DNA of 40,302 nt from an uncultured Verrucomicrobiota bacterium (GCA_947305775.1 CAMZEN010000023.1:1-40302), one strand, 5' to 3'. Shown: positions 1-8,018, counted from the first letter of the stretch. Translations and numbers: made by a program. Notes: generated by a model from the sequence alone, not told the origin.

Positions 1-394
1 CGCGCCCGCTCTGGCGTCGTCTTCTCCCGCGCGATCCGCGGCGAAAAGGCGTCGCTTGGCGGTGTCGCTTGCTTTTCCGCTCCGCTCCAAAGCTGCGCTC
101 CTTGCCATGCTCGCCTCTCGCTCGCGCCTCGCGCGAACCGAAGCCGCCGCGCATCGCTCCGCTCGTTCATCTAGCCTTGGCGCGCCGCACCGCTCGTGCC
201 GCATGAAGCGGACGCGCTTCATGTCCTCCCTGGCGAAGAACGGGCTTCTCGCCACAGAGTCCAGCCTTTTCGGACCAACATCTGCGGGGCCTGTCCCCGT
301 TGGATTTGGGGACAAGTCCCCCAAAATTTTCAAAAATCGCCCGCCCTTGAAGGCGAGCACGGTTGCGGCGAAACAAGCCGCACGTCGGAAAGCA
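1..394. repeat. Left copy of composite repeat (truncated by the window edge)
   Basis: Positions 1-300 match 7111-7410 base for base with no gaps and only scattered substitutions, mostly after about 170. Positions 331-394 are identical to 7966-8029, the outer end of the right inverted arm of the other copy. The roughly 550 bp that separate these two blocks in the other copy are reduced here to about 30 bp holding the palindrome GGGGACAAGTCCCC (308-321). On the minus strand a frame stays open from an ATG at 222, behind GGGAGG, to the window edge, as in the other copy. Whether this frame is translated is unknown. Confidence 0.85.
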
Positions 395-490
395 TGGCAA
401 GCTGCCAAAGCAATCCGGCGAGCGTCCGCCGACGAGCAATACCCCCTAGAGTCGCGATCGAAAAACCCCCTAGAGGGAGAGTGCGCAGGG

Positions 491-517
491 TAGGGGGTAG
501 CACCGTGCTACCCCCTA
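491..517. terminator. Strong hairpin downstream of the 166-aa gene
   Basis: A 12-bp perfect inverted repeat (left arm TAGGGGGTAGCA, right arm its complement) encloses a 3-nt loop, 24 bp past the stop codon of the minus-strand gene at 542-1042. The motif CCCCCTAGAG occurs twice just to the left (near 442-475). There is no T-tract on either side, so this may be a repeat-derived hairpin or mRNA-stabilising structure rather than a classic intrinsic terminator. Confidence 0.5.
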
Positions 518-541
518 GGGTGCGCCGCGCGAGCCCCTGGG

Positions 542-1042
542 CTACTTCTTCTTGTGCGCACGGTAGCGGCAGCCGCACTTGGGACAGGTGATGATCGGGT
601 CGGGCGTAACCTCCTCGACCTCGTCGCCGCCGGACTCATCCTTGCGTGCGCTTTCTTCCTCCGGCGTCGTCTCCTTGCCGTTGCGCATAAGGCGCATCTT
701 CTTGTCGGCGAGCGTCTTGCCGCGGAACTCGTCTAGCGTCGCGGCCTTCACGAACATCGCCGTCTTGTCCGGCGTCGCGCAGGGGAATAGCCTTATCGCC
801 TCGTCCTTGCTCGTTTCGCCGCAGACGCGCACCTCATAGCCGCACCTCAGCGACTCGGTCGCCGCCAGGATGATCTCCGGCGCGAGGATGTAGTCGATGC
901 CGAGGGTGATGACCTTCCCGGCGCTCGATCTGCCGCGTCCATTGCTGGTGCAGTTGACTTCCGGCGTGTCCCAGTTGGGGCACACCATCCGTCCTTCGGG
1001 CGCATCGCCCTTGTTGCCGTAGGCTTGTCGGATCTTCTTCAT
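542..1042 (-). CDS. Hypothetical 166-aa protein with C-terminal zinc-ribbon motif
   Basis: No family recognised. The start is the ATG at 1042, which has a near-perfect Shine-Dalgarno (AAGGAGG) about 8 nt upstream; the longer open frame upstream has no such signal. The protein is basic at the N-terminus. Its middle section resembles an alpha/beta domain, an acidic Glu/Asp-rich linker follows, and it ends in CPKCGCRYRAHKKK. That last motif could be half of a zinc ribbon or a knuckle that binds metal or nucleic acid. It lies downstream of a small phage-like gene (1274-1693) on the same strand, which suggests mobile-element cargo. It could also be a structural phage gene. Confidence 0.7.
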   Translation of the reverse strand: MKKIRQAYGNKGDAPEGRMVCPNWDTPEVNCTSNGRGRSSAGKVITLGIDYILAPEIILAATESLRCGYEVRVCGETSKDEAIRLFPCATPDKTAMFVKAATLDEFRGKTLADKKMRLMRNGKETTPEEESARKDESGGDEVEEVTPDPIITCPKCGCRYRAHKKK

Positions 1043-1273
1043 TTGTTTGTTCCTCCTTGGTTTTGTTGTTGAAAAAGCGGGGGGCAGGCGACTGGAAAGG
1101 AACCGCAGACCAGGCGGGAAGAAACCATCGTGCCCCCATGTATGGGCGATTTGGAGGGGGGGTTGGACACAAAACCGGTCGAAAAACAAGGGGCCGACAC
1201 GCGTCAACCCCTTGATTTTATTGGCTCAAACGACTTTCTTCACTTTTTTTCACTTGAAGATGTAAACGCCGTT

Positions 1274-1693
1274 TCAGGGCCGTAGTGGCGCCATCTTTCG
1301 CGCTCGATTTCCGAAGCCTTGGAGCCATGGCGAAACTCCCGCCTCGCCCACAAGGATCGCGTTGTGGAGGGCTTCCGGCTCCTTCGCCGCCTTCAGGAGC
1401 GAGAGGTATTTCTTCAGGCACTTCGACCTGCCAGACTTGCGCGGACATTCCGATGGGTATGCCTTCCAGAACACGTCGAACATGGCCGAGAGATCGGGTT
1501 CTTCCTCGCGTACACGCGTGCACGCGCTAGAGAGAGCTTTCTTTTTGGGGATTTCCTTTAAGGGGGGTATAAGGGGGGTGCTTTCCTTTCCCCCTTTTTC
1601 TGTAAACTTTTCCAGCATCGCGTCGATGCTGTCGAGCCGCGTTGCGATTCTTTGCAGAACCTCCAAAAGCGTTGTTTCGGGTGTGCCGTTCAT
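1274..1693 (-). CDS. Phage/plasmid replication-type hypothetical protein (139 aa)
   Basis: The start ATG at 1693 is preceded by GGAGGG and overlaps the stop of an upstream 21-codon ORF (ATGA). The N-terminal third looks like a coiled coil (LLEVLQRIATRLDSIDAML), followed by a Lys/Pro linker. A C-terminal block, FWKAYP...RKSGRSKCLKKY, resembles the C-terminal 'FWxAYPrk.gk..A' domain of phage replication and primosome-like proteins. This resemblance is from memory and is weak. The last 25 residues look atypical, and another frame stays open across the same stretch, so a frameshift near the 3' end is possible. Probably a remnant or member of a mobile module with the gene at 542-1042. Confidence 0.55.
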   Translation of the reverse strand: MNGTPETTLLEVLQRIATRLDSIDAMLEKFTEKGGKESTPLIPPLKEIPKKKALSSACTRVREEEPDLSAMFDVFWKAYPSECPRKSGRSKCLKKYLSLLKAAKEPEALHNAILVGEAGVSPWLQGFGNRARKMAPLRP

Positions 1694-1755
1694 ATCGCAT
1701 CCCTCCAGGCCACGTGGATTGCGATTTCGGCAAGTTCTTTTGCGTTTACTCTCAT
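1690..1755 (-). CDS. Possible 21-aa micro-ORF translationally coupled to the next gene
   Basis: The ATG at 1755 follows AAGGAG at ideal spacing. The frame encodes 21 residues (beginning MRVNAKELAEIAIHVAW) and ends in a TGA that overlaps the ATG of the 139-aa gene as ATGA. Its 3' end also carries the GGAGGG ribosome site of that gene, so translating it would deliver ribosomes to the downstream start. It could encode a real small amphipathic peptide or act as a leader ORF. An in-frame longer start for the downstream protein exists near 1783, but it lacks a good ribosome site. Confidence 0.45.
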   Translation of the reverse strand: MRVNAKELAEIAIHVAWRDAI

Positions 1756-1924
1756 GTTTTCTCCTTTCGTCGCGGTGCACCATGCCCCGCTTACGCGGAA
1801 ATTATTTCACCCGATAGCGGACAAACAAGATTTGTGTCCTTCGAGTTTGAGGGGGAACGCTTGAAATCATTGAGTGCGACGCCGAGTTAAATGGGCTTGA
1901 CGGTTTTGTCCGTCGAGTTTGTCT

Positions 1925-2022
1925 GGGAGAGCGGGCGTAATGACTTGGGAGAGCGGGCGTCTCGCCCGCTCATCAAGGAGGGTTAAATTTTCCATCATCG
2001 CGGGCGAGACGCCCGCTCTCCC
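1925..2022. repeat. REP-like palindromes with GAGCGGGCG arms
   Basis: A 23-bp unit at 1947-1969 recurs as its exact reverse complement at 2000-2022. A partial third copy (14 bp) lies at 1925-1938. Each full unit contains its own hairpin: GAGCGGGCG paired across a TCT loop at 1951-1971, and GCGGGCG paired across AGA at 2000-2016. This paired, inverted arrangement of short GC-rich palindromes is typical of REP or BIME elements mobilised by REP-associated tyrosine transposases; one such transposase is at 31853-32758. Confidence 0.75.
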
Positions 2023-2079
2023 AGTGAATGCGCTCCCAGTGAATGCGCGCTCCCAGTGAATGCGCGCTCCCAGTGAATG
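2018..2079. repeat. Four short tandem repeats (CTCCCAGTGAATG)
   Basis: The 13-bp core CTCCCAGTGAATG occurs at 2018-2030, 2033-2045, 2050-2062 and 2067-2079, separated by CG-type spacers of 2-4 bp (period 15-17 bp). The array begins inside the right-hand REP-like unit, which suggests slippage or repeated insertion at the same edge. No gene overlaps it. The following stretch 2080-2226 has no supported gene. Confidence 0.8.
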
Positions 2080-2226
2080 TGCTGCATTTTGAAATTTTGG
2101 ATCTGACCCCTTGCCGCGCTTTGGTTGTTGTGCTAAACTACCCGCATCCCAAGTGCGGATGCCAAGGAGCTGCATGTGGAGCCTGTCCGCCCAAGAGAAA
2201 GTGCCGAAAAATGACAGAATATAGCC

Positions 2227-2403
2227 ATGTCCCTTTCAGTTTCTGCGATTATGCCGCAGATCGCCTTTGCCCAGCGCATAAGGGAATTCGCCCGCGCCAT
2301 GTTGCGCCGCGTCGTTCCCGGAATTCCTCTTGAGAAGCTGCGTTTTGAAAGCGATCTGATATTCGAAACGCATGTGAATAATGCGGGGACAGTCCCCGGT
2401 TGA
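2227..2403 (+). pseudogene. Possible gene remnant (58 aa) ending in a palindrome
   Basis: An open frame from the ATG at 2227 encodes a protein-like stretch (FAQRIREFARAMLRRVVPG, then LEKLRFESDLIFETHVNN). It ends within the palindrome at 2384-2398, whose bases supply the last residues and a nearby stop. There is no recognisable ribosome site. The most economical reading is a fragment of an older gene interrupted by the palindromic repeat. The family is not identified, and chance is not excluded. Confidence 0.25.
2384..2398. repeat. GGGGACNGTCCCC-type palindrome
   Basis: CGGGGACAGTCCCCG is a perfect palindrome about 30 bp upstream of the extended -10 box of the methyltransferase gene. Related sequences occur at 308-321, 5385-5401, 7431-7463 and 8041-8050, always between genes in the accessory half of the window. 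Confidence 0.75.
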
Positions 2404-2424
2404 GAGGCCCAAATCAGGAACTTT

Positions 2425-2433
2425 TGGTATAAT
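2425..2433 (+). promoter_or_regulatory. Extended -10 promoter of the restriction-modification operon
   Basis: TGGTATAAT is a perfect extended -10 box (TGnTATAAT). No convincing -35 is visible at 16-18 bp upstream. The predicted start site is near 2440, giving a leader of about 30 nt. The methyltransferase ATG at 2471 has AAGGA just upstream. Confidence 0.7.
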
Positions 2434-2470
2434 ACATAATCGTGTTCAAGCAGTAGAGGCAAGGATCCAA

Positions 2471-3952
2471 ATGGCAGCGAAGAAATCAAAGGCCGAACAG
2501 CGCGGCGTTGCGCATGAAAAATGCGAGGCGTCCGGTCGCTTTGTTCTAGTAGGCACGTACAAGGGCGACCAGTTGACGAAATGGCGCGGATGGTACAACT
2601 ACCCGATTTCGGACGATGACAAGATCGGCGCAGATGACGCGGCGAAAATAACGGAGCTGTGGCTTTTCAACGGCAAGAAGGATCAGCGCAACTACAAGGC
2701 GGAGTTCGTCGGCGTCAAGACGCGCAAGGAACTGATTGATGTCTACGGTTACCCGGCCAAGGGCAAGGCACATGGCGACAAGTATCTGCTCTTCAAGACG
2801 GCATACAAGTATCAGCACAAAGGCGACGTTTCGGAAGACGCCGAGCGCGTCATAATTCGCACGGCAGACTTCGCGACCGCGCCCAAGGTACGCAAGCAAC
2901 TCAAGGCGTATCTCGAATCGCCCGACCGTACCGACCCCGACCTCGCGAAGCGCCTCCCCGAAATAATCACCCGCCTCCGCCCCGAGCAACTCCGCGTCTG
3001 CGAAGCGGCGGTGCAGATGGAGTTTTTGCAGATATGTGTTGCCCCCGCTTCTAATAAAGCGATAAAGCCTGATAATCAAAATGAGGCATTAACAGTTTCT
3101 TTTTCAAATGAATATGGAACTTTGTATCTTGGTGATTCCCTTGAATGGCTAAGAGAACTACCTGACGCAAGTGTTGATTTGATTTTTGCGGACCCACCCT
3201 ATAGCATTGGCAAGGCGGAATGGGATTTATTTGCGTCACACGAAAGCTATTTGAGATGGTGCGAAGCATGGATTAGGGAGGCTTCGCGCATTTTGACTAA
3301 TAAAGGCACTTGCTATATATGTGGCTTTTCAGAGATATTGGCTGATGTCAAATATCGTACGCAGCATTTTTTCAATGGCTGCAGGTGGATCGTTTGGCAC
3401 TACAAAAACAAGGCAAATTTAGGGATGGATTGGGGGCGGTCGCATGAAAGTCTTTTACACTTCAGAAAAGCGAAATCTACAATTCTTAATGTAGACGACA
3501 TAAGGATTCCATATAATGCACACACTCTCAAGTATCCTGTCCATCCTCAGGCAGATTCGAGTGCATACGGCAAAAGTCAATCCGTAACTAGTGCGGCACA
3601 ATGGCGCCCAAACGAAAAGGGCGCGAAACCAAAAGATGTATTTGATATCCCAACTACATGCAATGGCATGGGGGAGAAGACGCCACACCCGACCCAGAAG
3701 CCTGAAGAACTCGTTCGAAAACTTGTCCTTGCTTCATCAAATGAGGGTGATTTAGTGCTGGATCCTTTTTCTGGATCAGGAACAACAGCCGTTGTAGCCC
3801 AGCAATTGCACAGACGGTGGTTGGCGTGTGATGAGAATCCAGAATACAATCAATGGGCAACTAAGAGACTTGTCCAGGTGCCAGACAGGCCTGTGCAATA
3901 TTGGATAGATCTTGACCGCGAGGTTTGCAAAAGAAGGGAGGCAATAAGATGA
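2471..3952 (+). CDS. Beta-class DNA adenine/cytosine-N4 methyltransferase with a fused N-terminal domain
   Basis: 493 aa from the ATG at 2471 (AAGGA upstream). The C-terminal half is an amino-methyltransferase with motif order IV then I, as in the beta class: DPPY at residues 241-244, then HPTQKP (406-411) and the AdoMet-binding DPFSGSG (431-437). It would methylate an exocyclic amine in DNA (N6-adenine or N4-cytosine) and protect against the endonuclease encoded next, which overlaps by ATGA. Residues about 20-185 form a separate domain with WYNYPISDDD and LRPEQLRVCEAAVQ. I do not know its function; it may help in target recognition. The first ~560 bases are G+C-rich, then composition becomes A+T-rich from about 3040 onward within the same frame, which suggests a fusion of resident and imported DNA. 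Confidence 0.9.
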   Translation: MAAKKSKAEQRGVAHEKCEASGRFVLVGTYKGDQLTKWRGWYNYPISDDDKIGADDAAKITELWLFNGKKDQRNYKAEFVGVKTRKELIDVYGYPAKGKAHGDKYLLFKTAYKYQHKGDVSEDAERVIIRTADFATAPKVRKQLKAYLESPDRTDPDLAKRLPEIITRLRPEQLRVCEAAVQMEFLQICVAPASNKAIKPDNQNEALTVSFSNEYGTLYLGDSLEWLRELPDASVDLIFADPPYSIGKAEWDLFASHESYLRWCEAWIREASRILTNKGTCYICGFSEILADVKYRTQHFFNGCRWIVWHYKNKANLGMDWGRSHESLLHFRKAKSTILNVDDIRIPYNAHTLKYPVHPQADSSAYGKSQSVTSAAQWRPNEKGAKPKDVFDIPTTCNGMGEKTPHPTQKPEELVRKLVLASSNEGDLVLDPFSGSGTTAVVAQQLHRRWLACDENPEYNQWATKRLVQVPDRPVQYWIDLDREVCKRREAIR

Positions 3953-4854
3953 TGACTATTCAGCAAATGACAAGGCACATAACGGAGCGTCAACATTTTA
4001 AATCAATACAGGATTATGAAGACTTTACCAAGGCGTTTCTGGATTTTGTCGAGAGTGGACTTCAGGCGCGAATTGTCTGTCAGAATGAAGTCAACTATCA
4101 ATTCTTCCAGTATAAAGAGGATTGCGCATTCAATATTTCAAGGCCGATAAATACCGATTTGTTTGGATCCGCAGAAAGCTTTGAGAAATCGCTGACGATA
4201 TTCCACGATGTTCTAAAGATCTTGAAAAGACGTAAATTGCCAAATGCAAGCACACGCCAGGTTTTTAACAGTGTAGTTTATACATTGCAACAGAGCATAG
4301 GTGTCGCGCTTGATGCATTACCGGCAAGTAGCGCAAATCAGGCGAAGAAGATCAACGGTGACCTTTTTGAAAGGCTGGTCCGCCTTTTAATGACGGGTGT
4401 CGGCATTGACTGCTCTACCGGTGTCGTTCAAGTGCCAATTACCGACTCTGCAGGCAATGTATTGCATCGAATAAACTATCAGCATGACTTGATTGCGCGA
4501 AAGGACGGGCAGATCAAGTTCTTGGGCTCGGTTAAGACATCAAGTAAAGATCGGATTGACAAGATATTTGTCGATAAGCTGTTGTATTCACGATTCACAG
4601 GTAACGACACACCATATATTGCGGTTTTTTTAAATGATGTTCAACGTGCTAAGTCAACGACATTTGGAAAGCAAAAGGTGAATTCGACATTTTTGGCGGG
4701 GCATTTTAAGGCATACACATTGAAGTTGACCTCAATGGATGGTGTCTTTTACTGCGACTTGCGGCCAAACATGAGATCTGATCCTTTTTTAGCTGAACAC
4801 ATACATGGGATCGACCATTTATTTTATGATGACGTTCGCAAGTTTGGTGTGTAA
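3949..4854 (+). CDS. Probable type II restriction endonuclease (PD-(D/E)XK-like)
   Basis: 301 aa. The ATG at 3949 overlaps the methyltransferase stop (ATGA) and sits behind GGGAGG, so the two are translationally coupled. A plausible nuclease core lies at residues 138-205: an acidic helix (NGDLFERLVRLL), then QHDLIARKDGQIKFLGSVKT with Asp180 and Lys196, then SSKDR. This fits the D...(D/E)xK metal site, with Ser194 where an acid is usual; such substitutions are known in the fold. The assignment rests on this motif and on pairing with a methyltransferase. The specificity is unknown. The A+T-rich composition matches the methyltransferase 3' half. Confidence 0.7.
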   Translation: MMTIQQMTRHITERQHFKSIQDYEDFTKAFLDFVESGLQARIVCQNEVNYQFFQYKEDCAFNISRPINTDLFGSAESFEKSLTIFHDVLKILKRRKLPNASTRQVFNSVVYTLQQSIGVALDALPASSANQAKKINGDLFERLVRLLMTGVGIDCSTGVVQVPITDSAGNVLHRINYQHDLIARKDGQIKFLGSVKTSSKDRIDKIFVDKLLYSRFTGNDTPYIAVFLNDVQRAKSTTFGKQKVNSTFLAGHFKAYTLKLTSMDGVFYCDLRPNMRSDPFLAEHIHGIDHLFYDDVRKFGV

Positions 4855-4870
4855 TATTGGTGCGTGACAT

Positions 4871-5293
4871 ATGGCTAACTGTAGCACAATTCTAATAGTT
4901 CCCACTTCCACCGCCGCCGCTGCGCTATTTCGCTCCGTGCTGCCGAAAGAGCAGAAGGAAGAGCGGGTGTTTGTTCTTCCGCTTGATGCGCACGGCAAGG
5001 TTCTTGCCAAGCCGATTCTCGTTTCTGTAGGTAGCGAAGACGGCACGGCAGTGATTGACGCCGGTGCGATTTTCCGCGAAGCGTTGAAAGCGGGTGCGGA
5101 GGAAATTATTGTTGCTCACAACCATCCATCGGGCGATCCGACTCCGAGCAAAGCAGACTATGATACGACGGTCAAGCTGAATGACGGCGCAAGTCTCGTA
5201 GGCCTTGAATTGATAGATCACTTGATTATCGGCTCGCCAGGGTCGGCCGACGGACTTGGTTTTGTGTCAATGGCGGAGCTGATGGCCGAGTGA
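4871..5293 (+). CDS. RadC-family JAB/MPN+ domain protein
   Basis: 140 aa, about the length of the JAB domain alone; chromosomal RadC proteins usually add an N-terminal helix-hairpin-helix region. The zinc site is intact: His83 and His85 in AHNHPSGDP and Asp96 in PSKAD, followed by the family's 'GLELIDHLIIG' strand. The biochemical role of RadC proteins is unsettled, and short versions are common on plasmids and islands. It starts 16 bp after the endonuclease stop with no clear ribosome site and ends the cassette. Composition is more G+C-rich than the endonuclease gene, so it may have a different origin. Confidence 0.85.
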   Translation: MANCSTILIVPTSTAAAALFRSVLPKEQKEERVFVLPLDAHGKVLAKPILVSVGSEDGTAVIDAGAIFREALKAGAEEIIVAHNHPSGDPTPSKADYDTTVKLNDGASLVGLELIDHLIIGSPGSADGLGFVSMAELMAE

Positions 5294-5341
5294 CGCGATT
5301 GAACGGCAAATAGCATGATGAGAATATAAAGGGCGGACAGT

Positions 5342-5401
5342 AATTGATGCGGGGACAAGCATTGATTGGGGAAACAGAATTGATGCGGGGACTGTCCCCG
5401 C
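5342..5401. repeat. Paired palindrome repeats between radC-like gene and amidohydrolase
   Basis: AATTGATGCGGGGAC occurs at 5342-5356 and 5379-5393 (the first slightly diverged after the core). The second copy is part of a perfect palindrome, GCGGGGACTGTCCCCGC, at 5385-5401. This is the same family as at 2384 and 8041. The rest of the interval 5294-5483 shows no gene. It lies between convergent genes, so the hairpin could also help end transcription. Confidence 0.7.
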
Positions 5402-5483
5402 GCGATAGGGGCAAGTTTCGCCGCAATATCGGCTTATTATGTCACTTATCTCGCCCAAGCGAGGATGCCAATAGCTTCGGTGT

Positions 5484-6779
5484 CTATATTGCAAGCCGGC
5501 GCACTGCAGCCATCAGGTCGGCCTTGGCTTTTGCGAAACCAAGATACACGCCGTCGAACTCTGCACCTACGCGCTCCCTGTCGTAAACGAAATCGCCGCC
5601 GACCATTGTCTTCACAACATCGCTCGCGTGCATGGAGTGGACAACCAGGTTCGCAAGGTCGAGCGCAGGAAGCAGGTGGGGTTTGTCAAGGTCGACTACG
5701 CAGAGATCGGCCTTCTTGCCGACGGCTATTTCGCCGATGTCGTCGCGGCCCAAAGCCTTCGCCCCATTGACCGTAGACATCTCTATCACGTCCCAAGGCG
5801 AAAGCACTGTAGGATCGTTCGCTACACCCTTGTGGATCAGCGAGGCGATGTGCATCTCCTCGAACATGTCCAGGTTGTCGTTGGAGGCCGTTCCGTCAGT
5901 GCCTAGCGCAACGTTCACTCCGAGCTCCATTGCCCTCGCGACGCGAGCGAAGCCGCTGCCGAGCTTCATGTTGCTTGACGGGTTGTGGATGAGCGACACA
6001 TCGTGCTCGGCCATGATCCTGAAGTCGTCGTCCGTACACCACACGCAGTGGGCGGCGTATCCGCCGTTGTCGAGAATGCCGGTGTCGGCCAGGTATGCGA
6101 TCGGGGTCTTGCCGTGCCGTGCAAGACATTCATCGTGCTCCAGCCGCGTCTCGCTCACGTGAACATGCAGACGGCGCTTCAGCTCCTTGTTCGCGTCGGC
6201 TAGCCCACGGCAGAACTTCTCGTCCGTAAGATACTCGGAGTGGATGCAGACATCCATGTAGACGTCGTCCTTCACCTCGTCGCGCATCCACTTGTTCCAC
6301 TCGCGCGTAGCGGAGATGCACTGCTCCAGACGGCCAGGTATGAAGGAGAAGCCCGGCACGCACACGCGGGCGCGCATTCCGACCTCCATGAACGCATGCG
6401 CATAGTTGTGGTCGTACATGTCGGCGACGCATGTCGTTCCGCCGGCTAGCATCTCCATCGCGCCCCAGACCGCGCCGGCATGGACGTCTTCGTCCGTCAT
6501 CTTCGCCTCGACGGGGAATATAGCCTCCTCAAGCCAGCGCTTGAGCGGCAACCCTCCGCCGAGTCCGCGCACGAGCGTCATCGGTGCGTGGCAGTGGCAA
6601 TTGACAAGGCCAGGCATCACCAACACGTTGCACGGGCCGTTCTTGTCTTTGAGCCTTATGTCTGCAATTGCTTCGCCTTCAACGACAATGTCGCCAAAGC
6701 CTATTTTGCGTCCCGGCAGGAGCATCATGCAATCTTTGAGAATGTTTCGACCGGTCTCCGTTTTTTTTGTCGCCGCCAT
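5484..6779 (-). CDS. mtaD: 5-methylthioadenosine/S-adenosylhomocysteine deaminase-type amidohydrolase
   Basis: 431 aa. A cytosolic metal-dependent hydrolase of the MtaD/SsnA/TrzN group, likely deaminating S-adenosylhomocysteine or methylthioadenosine in AdoMet recycling. Visible metal and substrate residues are His62 and His64 in NCHCHAPM, His207 and Glu210 in HVHVSET, His244 in AAHCVW and Asp295 in LGTDGTASN. The C-terminal small beta domain (VGKKADLCVVDL) is present. Length is normal. The start at 6779 follows GGAG and a good promoter (6821-6829). Guanine or chlorohydrolase activity is an alternative within the same subfamily. It is a single-gene unit, convergent with the cassette to its left. 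Confidence 0.85.
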   Translation of the reverse strand: MAATKKTETGRNILKDCMMLLPGRKIGFGDIVVEGEAIADIRLKDKNGPCNVLVMPGLVNCHCHAPMTLVRGLGGGLPLKRWLEEAIFPVEAKMTDEDVHAGAVWGAMEMLAGGTTCVADMYDHNYAHAFMEVGMRARVCVPGFSFIPGRLEQCISATREWNKWMRDEVKDDVYMDVCIHSEYLTDEKFCRGLADANKELKRRLHVHVSETRLEHDECLARHGKTPIAYLADTGILDNGGYAAHCVWCTDDDFRIMAEHDVSLIHNPSSNMKLGSGFARVARAMELGVNVALGTDGTASNDNLDMFEEMHIASLIHKGVANDPTVLSPWDVIEMSTVNGAKALGRDDIGEIAVGKKADLCVVDLDKPHLLPALDLANLVVHSMHASDVVKTMVGGDFVYDRERVGAEFDGVYLGFAKAKADLMAAVRRLAI

Positions 6780-7332
6780 CTGCAGTTCTCCATTTCATTG
6801 CTTTCGACACTTTGACGTACATTATATCAAATTCCAGCGGCTCGGTTGCACAATGTTGGGACACTCCCCGTCGTATTCTGCTTTCTTGCCTTTTCCAGAG
6901 TGCGGCTTGTTTCGCCGCAACCGTGCTCGCCTTCAAGGGCGGGCGATTTCCGCGTCCTTCGCCCCGCTCGACATACACGAGTATGTCTTCGGGGGCGAGT
7001 CCTGCGCAAATCGCCGCGTCCTCGAAGGTTCCGCCCGGCTGACGGCGGCGAATCAAGCCGCGCTTGGCACTTTCGAGTGCGCGGTGCGTCGTGGCGCGGC
7101 TTTCTTCACTCGCGCCCGCTCTGGCGTCGTCTTCTCCCGCGCGATCCGCGGCGAAAAGGCGTCGCTTGGCGGTGTCGCTTGCTTTTCCGCTCCGCTCCAA
7201 AGCTGCGCTCCTTGCCATGCTCGCCTCTCGCTCGCGCCTCGCGCGAACCGAAGCCGCCGCGCATCGCTCCGCTCGTTCATCGAGCCTTGCCGCGCCGTCC
7301 CGCTCGTGCCGCATGGAGCAAACGCACTTCAT
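6679..7332 (-). pseudogene. Possible decayed ORF carried by the composite repeat
   Basis: On the minus strand a frame opens at the ATG at 7332, behind GGGGAGG. It runs through a highly charged helical stretch (RLDERAERCAAASVRARRER), then through arm A, where it reads GGTFEDAAICAGLAPEDI, a segment resembling a helix-turn-helix. It then overruns into the amidohydrolase gene, so its natural stop has been lost. The left copy of the repeat keeps the same frame and the same ribosome-site-like sequence (ATG at 222). Arm B preserves the same peptide frame on the plus strand. Codon bias in G+C-rich DNA could produce this by chance. Confidence 0.25.
6821..6829 (-). promoter_or_regulatory. Extended -10 promoter of the amidohydrolase
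   Basis: Read on the minus strand the box is TGATATAAT, a perfect TGnTATAAT. The ATG at 6779 lies about 41 bp downstream, with GGAG in between. No clear -35. Confidence 0.7.
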
Positions 7333-8018
7333 GTCCTCCCCGGCGAAGAACGGGCTTCTCGCCACAACGTCCAGCCTTTGGGGGTCAACTTCTGCGGAGT
7401 CTGTCCCCGCTTTTCGTGCTCTCAATTTTCGGGAACAGTCCCCGCAATCTGTGGGGACAGTCCACGAAGTTTTGGCGTTTTCGGTCGTTGAACATGCCGA
7501 ATATACGGGTTTTCGCCAACAATTGCGCGATAATGGATATGGCACGCTACTGGTGATCGCGGAAATTGGGCTGCGAGTGAAAGCGACCCTGAAAGCAACC
7601 GGGCAAGCGACTGCGCGTGAGGGACGGGAGGGCTGGCAAGGAGGAGCTGAGCGAGACGGCGGCCTGCGGTTCGCGGCAGACGCGGCGGGACGCAAGCGAG
7701 ACAAGGAAGTCGGTATCCCGACGACGCAGTATCGCGCAGCGTGCCGCCGATGGATGGCGCGGGAGCAGGACGGCGGCGAGCGGGAGCGACGACGAGCCAG
7801 CCCGGTCTCGCGCGGTATCCCGCGCGACCGTCCCGAATACGACCAGGGATGCAACCGCGGCTTGTTTCGCCGCCGCCAGCCGGGCGGAACCTTCGAGGAC
7901 GCGGCGATTTATGCAGGACTCGCCCCCGAAGACATACTCGTGTATGTCGAGCGGGGCGAAGGACGCAAAAATCGCCCGCCCTTGAAGGCGAGCACGGTTG
8001 CGGCGAAACAAGCCGCAC
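6900..8018. mobile_element. Composite element with 162-bp inverted terminal repeats
   Basis: Arm A (6900-7061) and arm B (7857-8018) are inverted copies, both 162 bp and about 95% identical with no gaps. They enclose 795 bp. The inner block 7111-7410 is repeated at 1-300, and 7966-8029 is repeated at 331-394, so the unit is multicopy. No transposase is recognisable inside. The whole interval 6780-8117 has no confidently supported gene; its long open frames on both strands come from G+C-rich composition, except possibly the frame noted at 6679-7332. It resembles a non-autonomous element (MITE-like or IS remnant), or a segment that can invert. Confidence 0.65.

Noticed and set aside
1218..1530. 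Alternative frames at the 3' end of the 139-aa gene as separate genes
   Set aside because: They lack start signals. One may instead be a frameshifted continuation of the same gene, but this cannot be decided without homologues.
2100..2226. Cysteine-rich peptide (CGCQGAACGACPPKRKC) as a small metalloprotein
   Set aside because: The frame has no ribosome site, and the Cys spacing matches no family I know. It probably reflects repeat-derived sequence.
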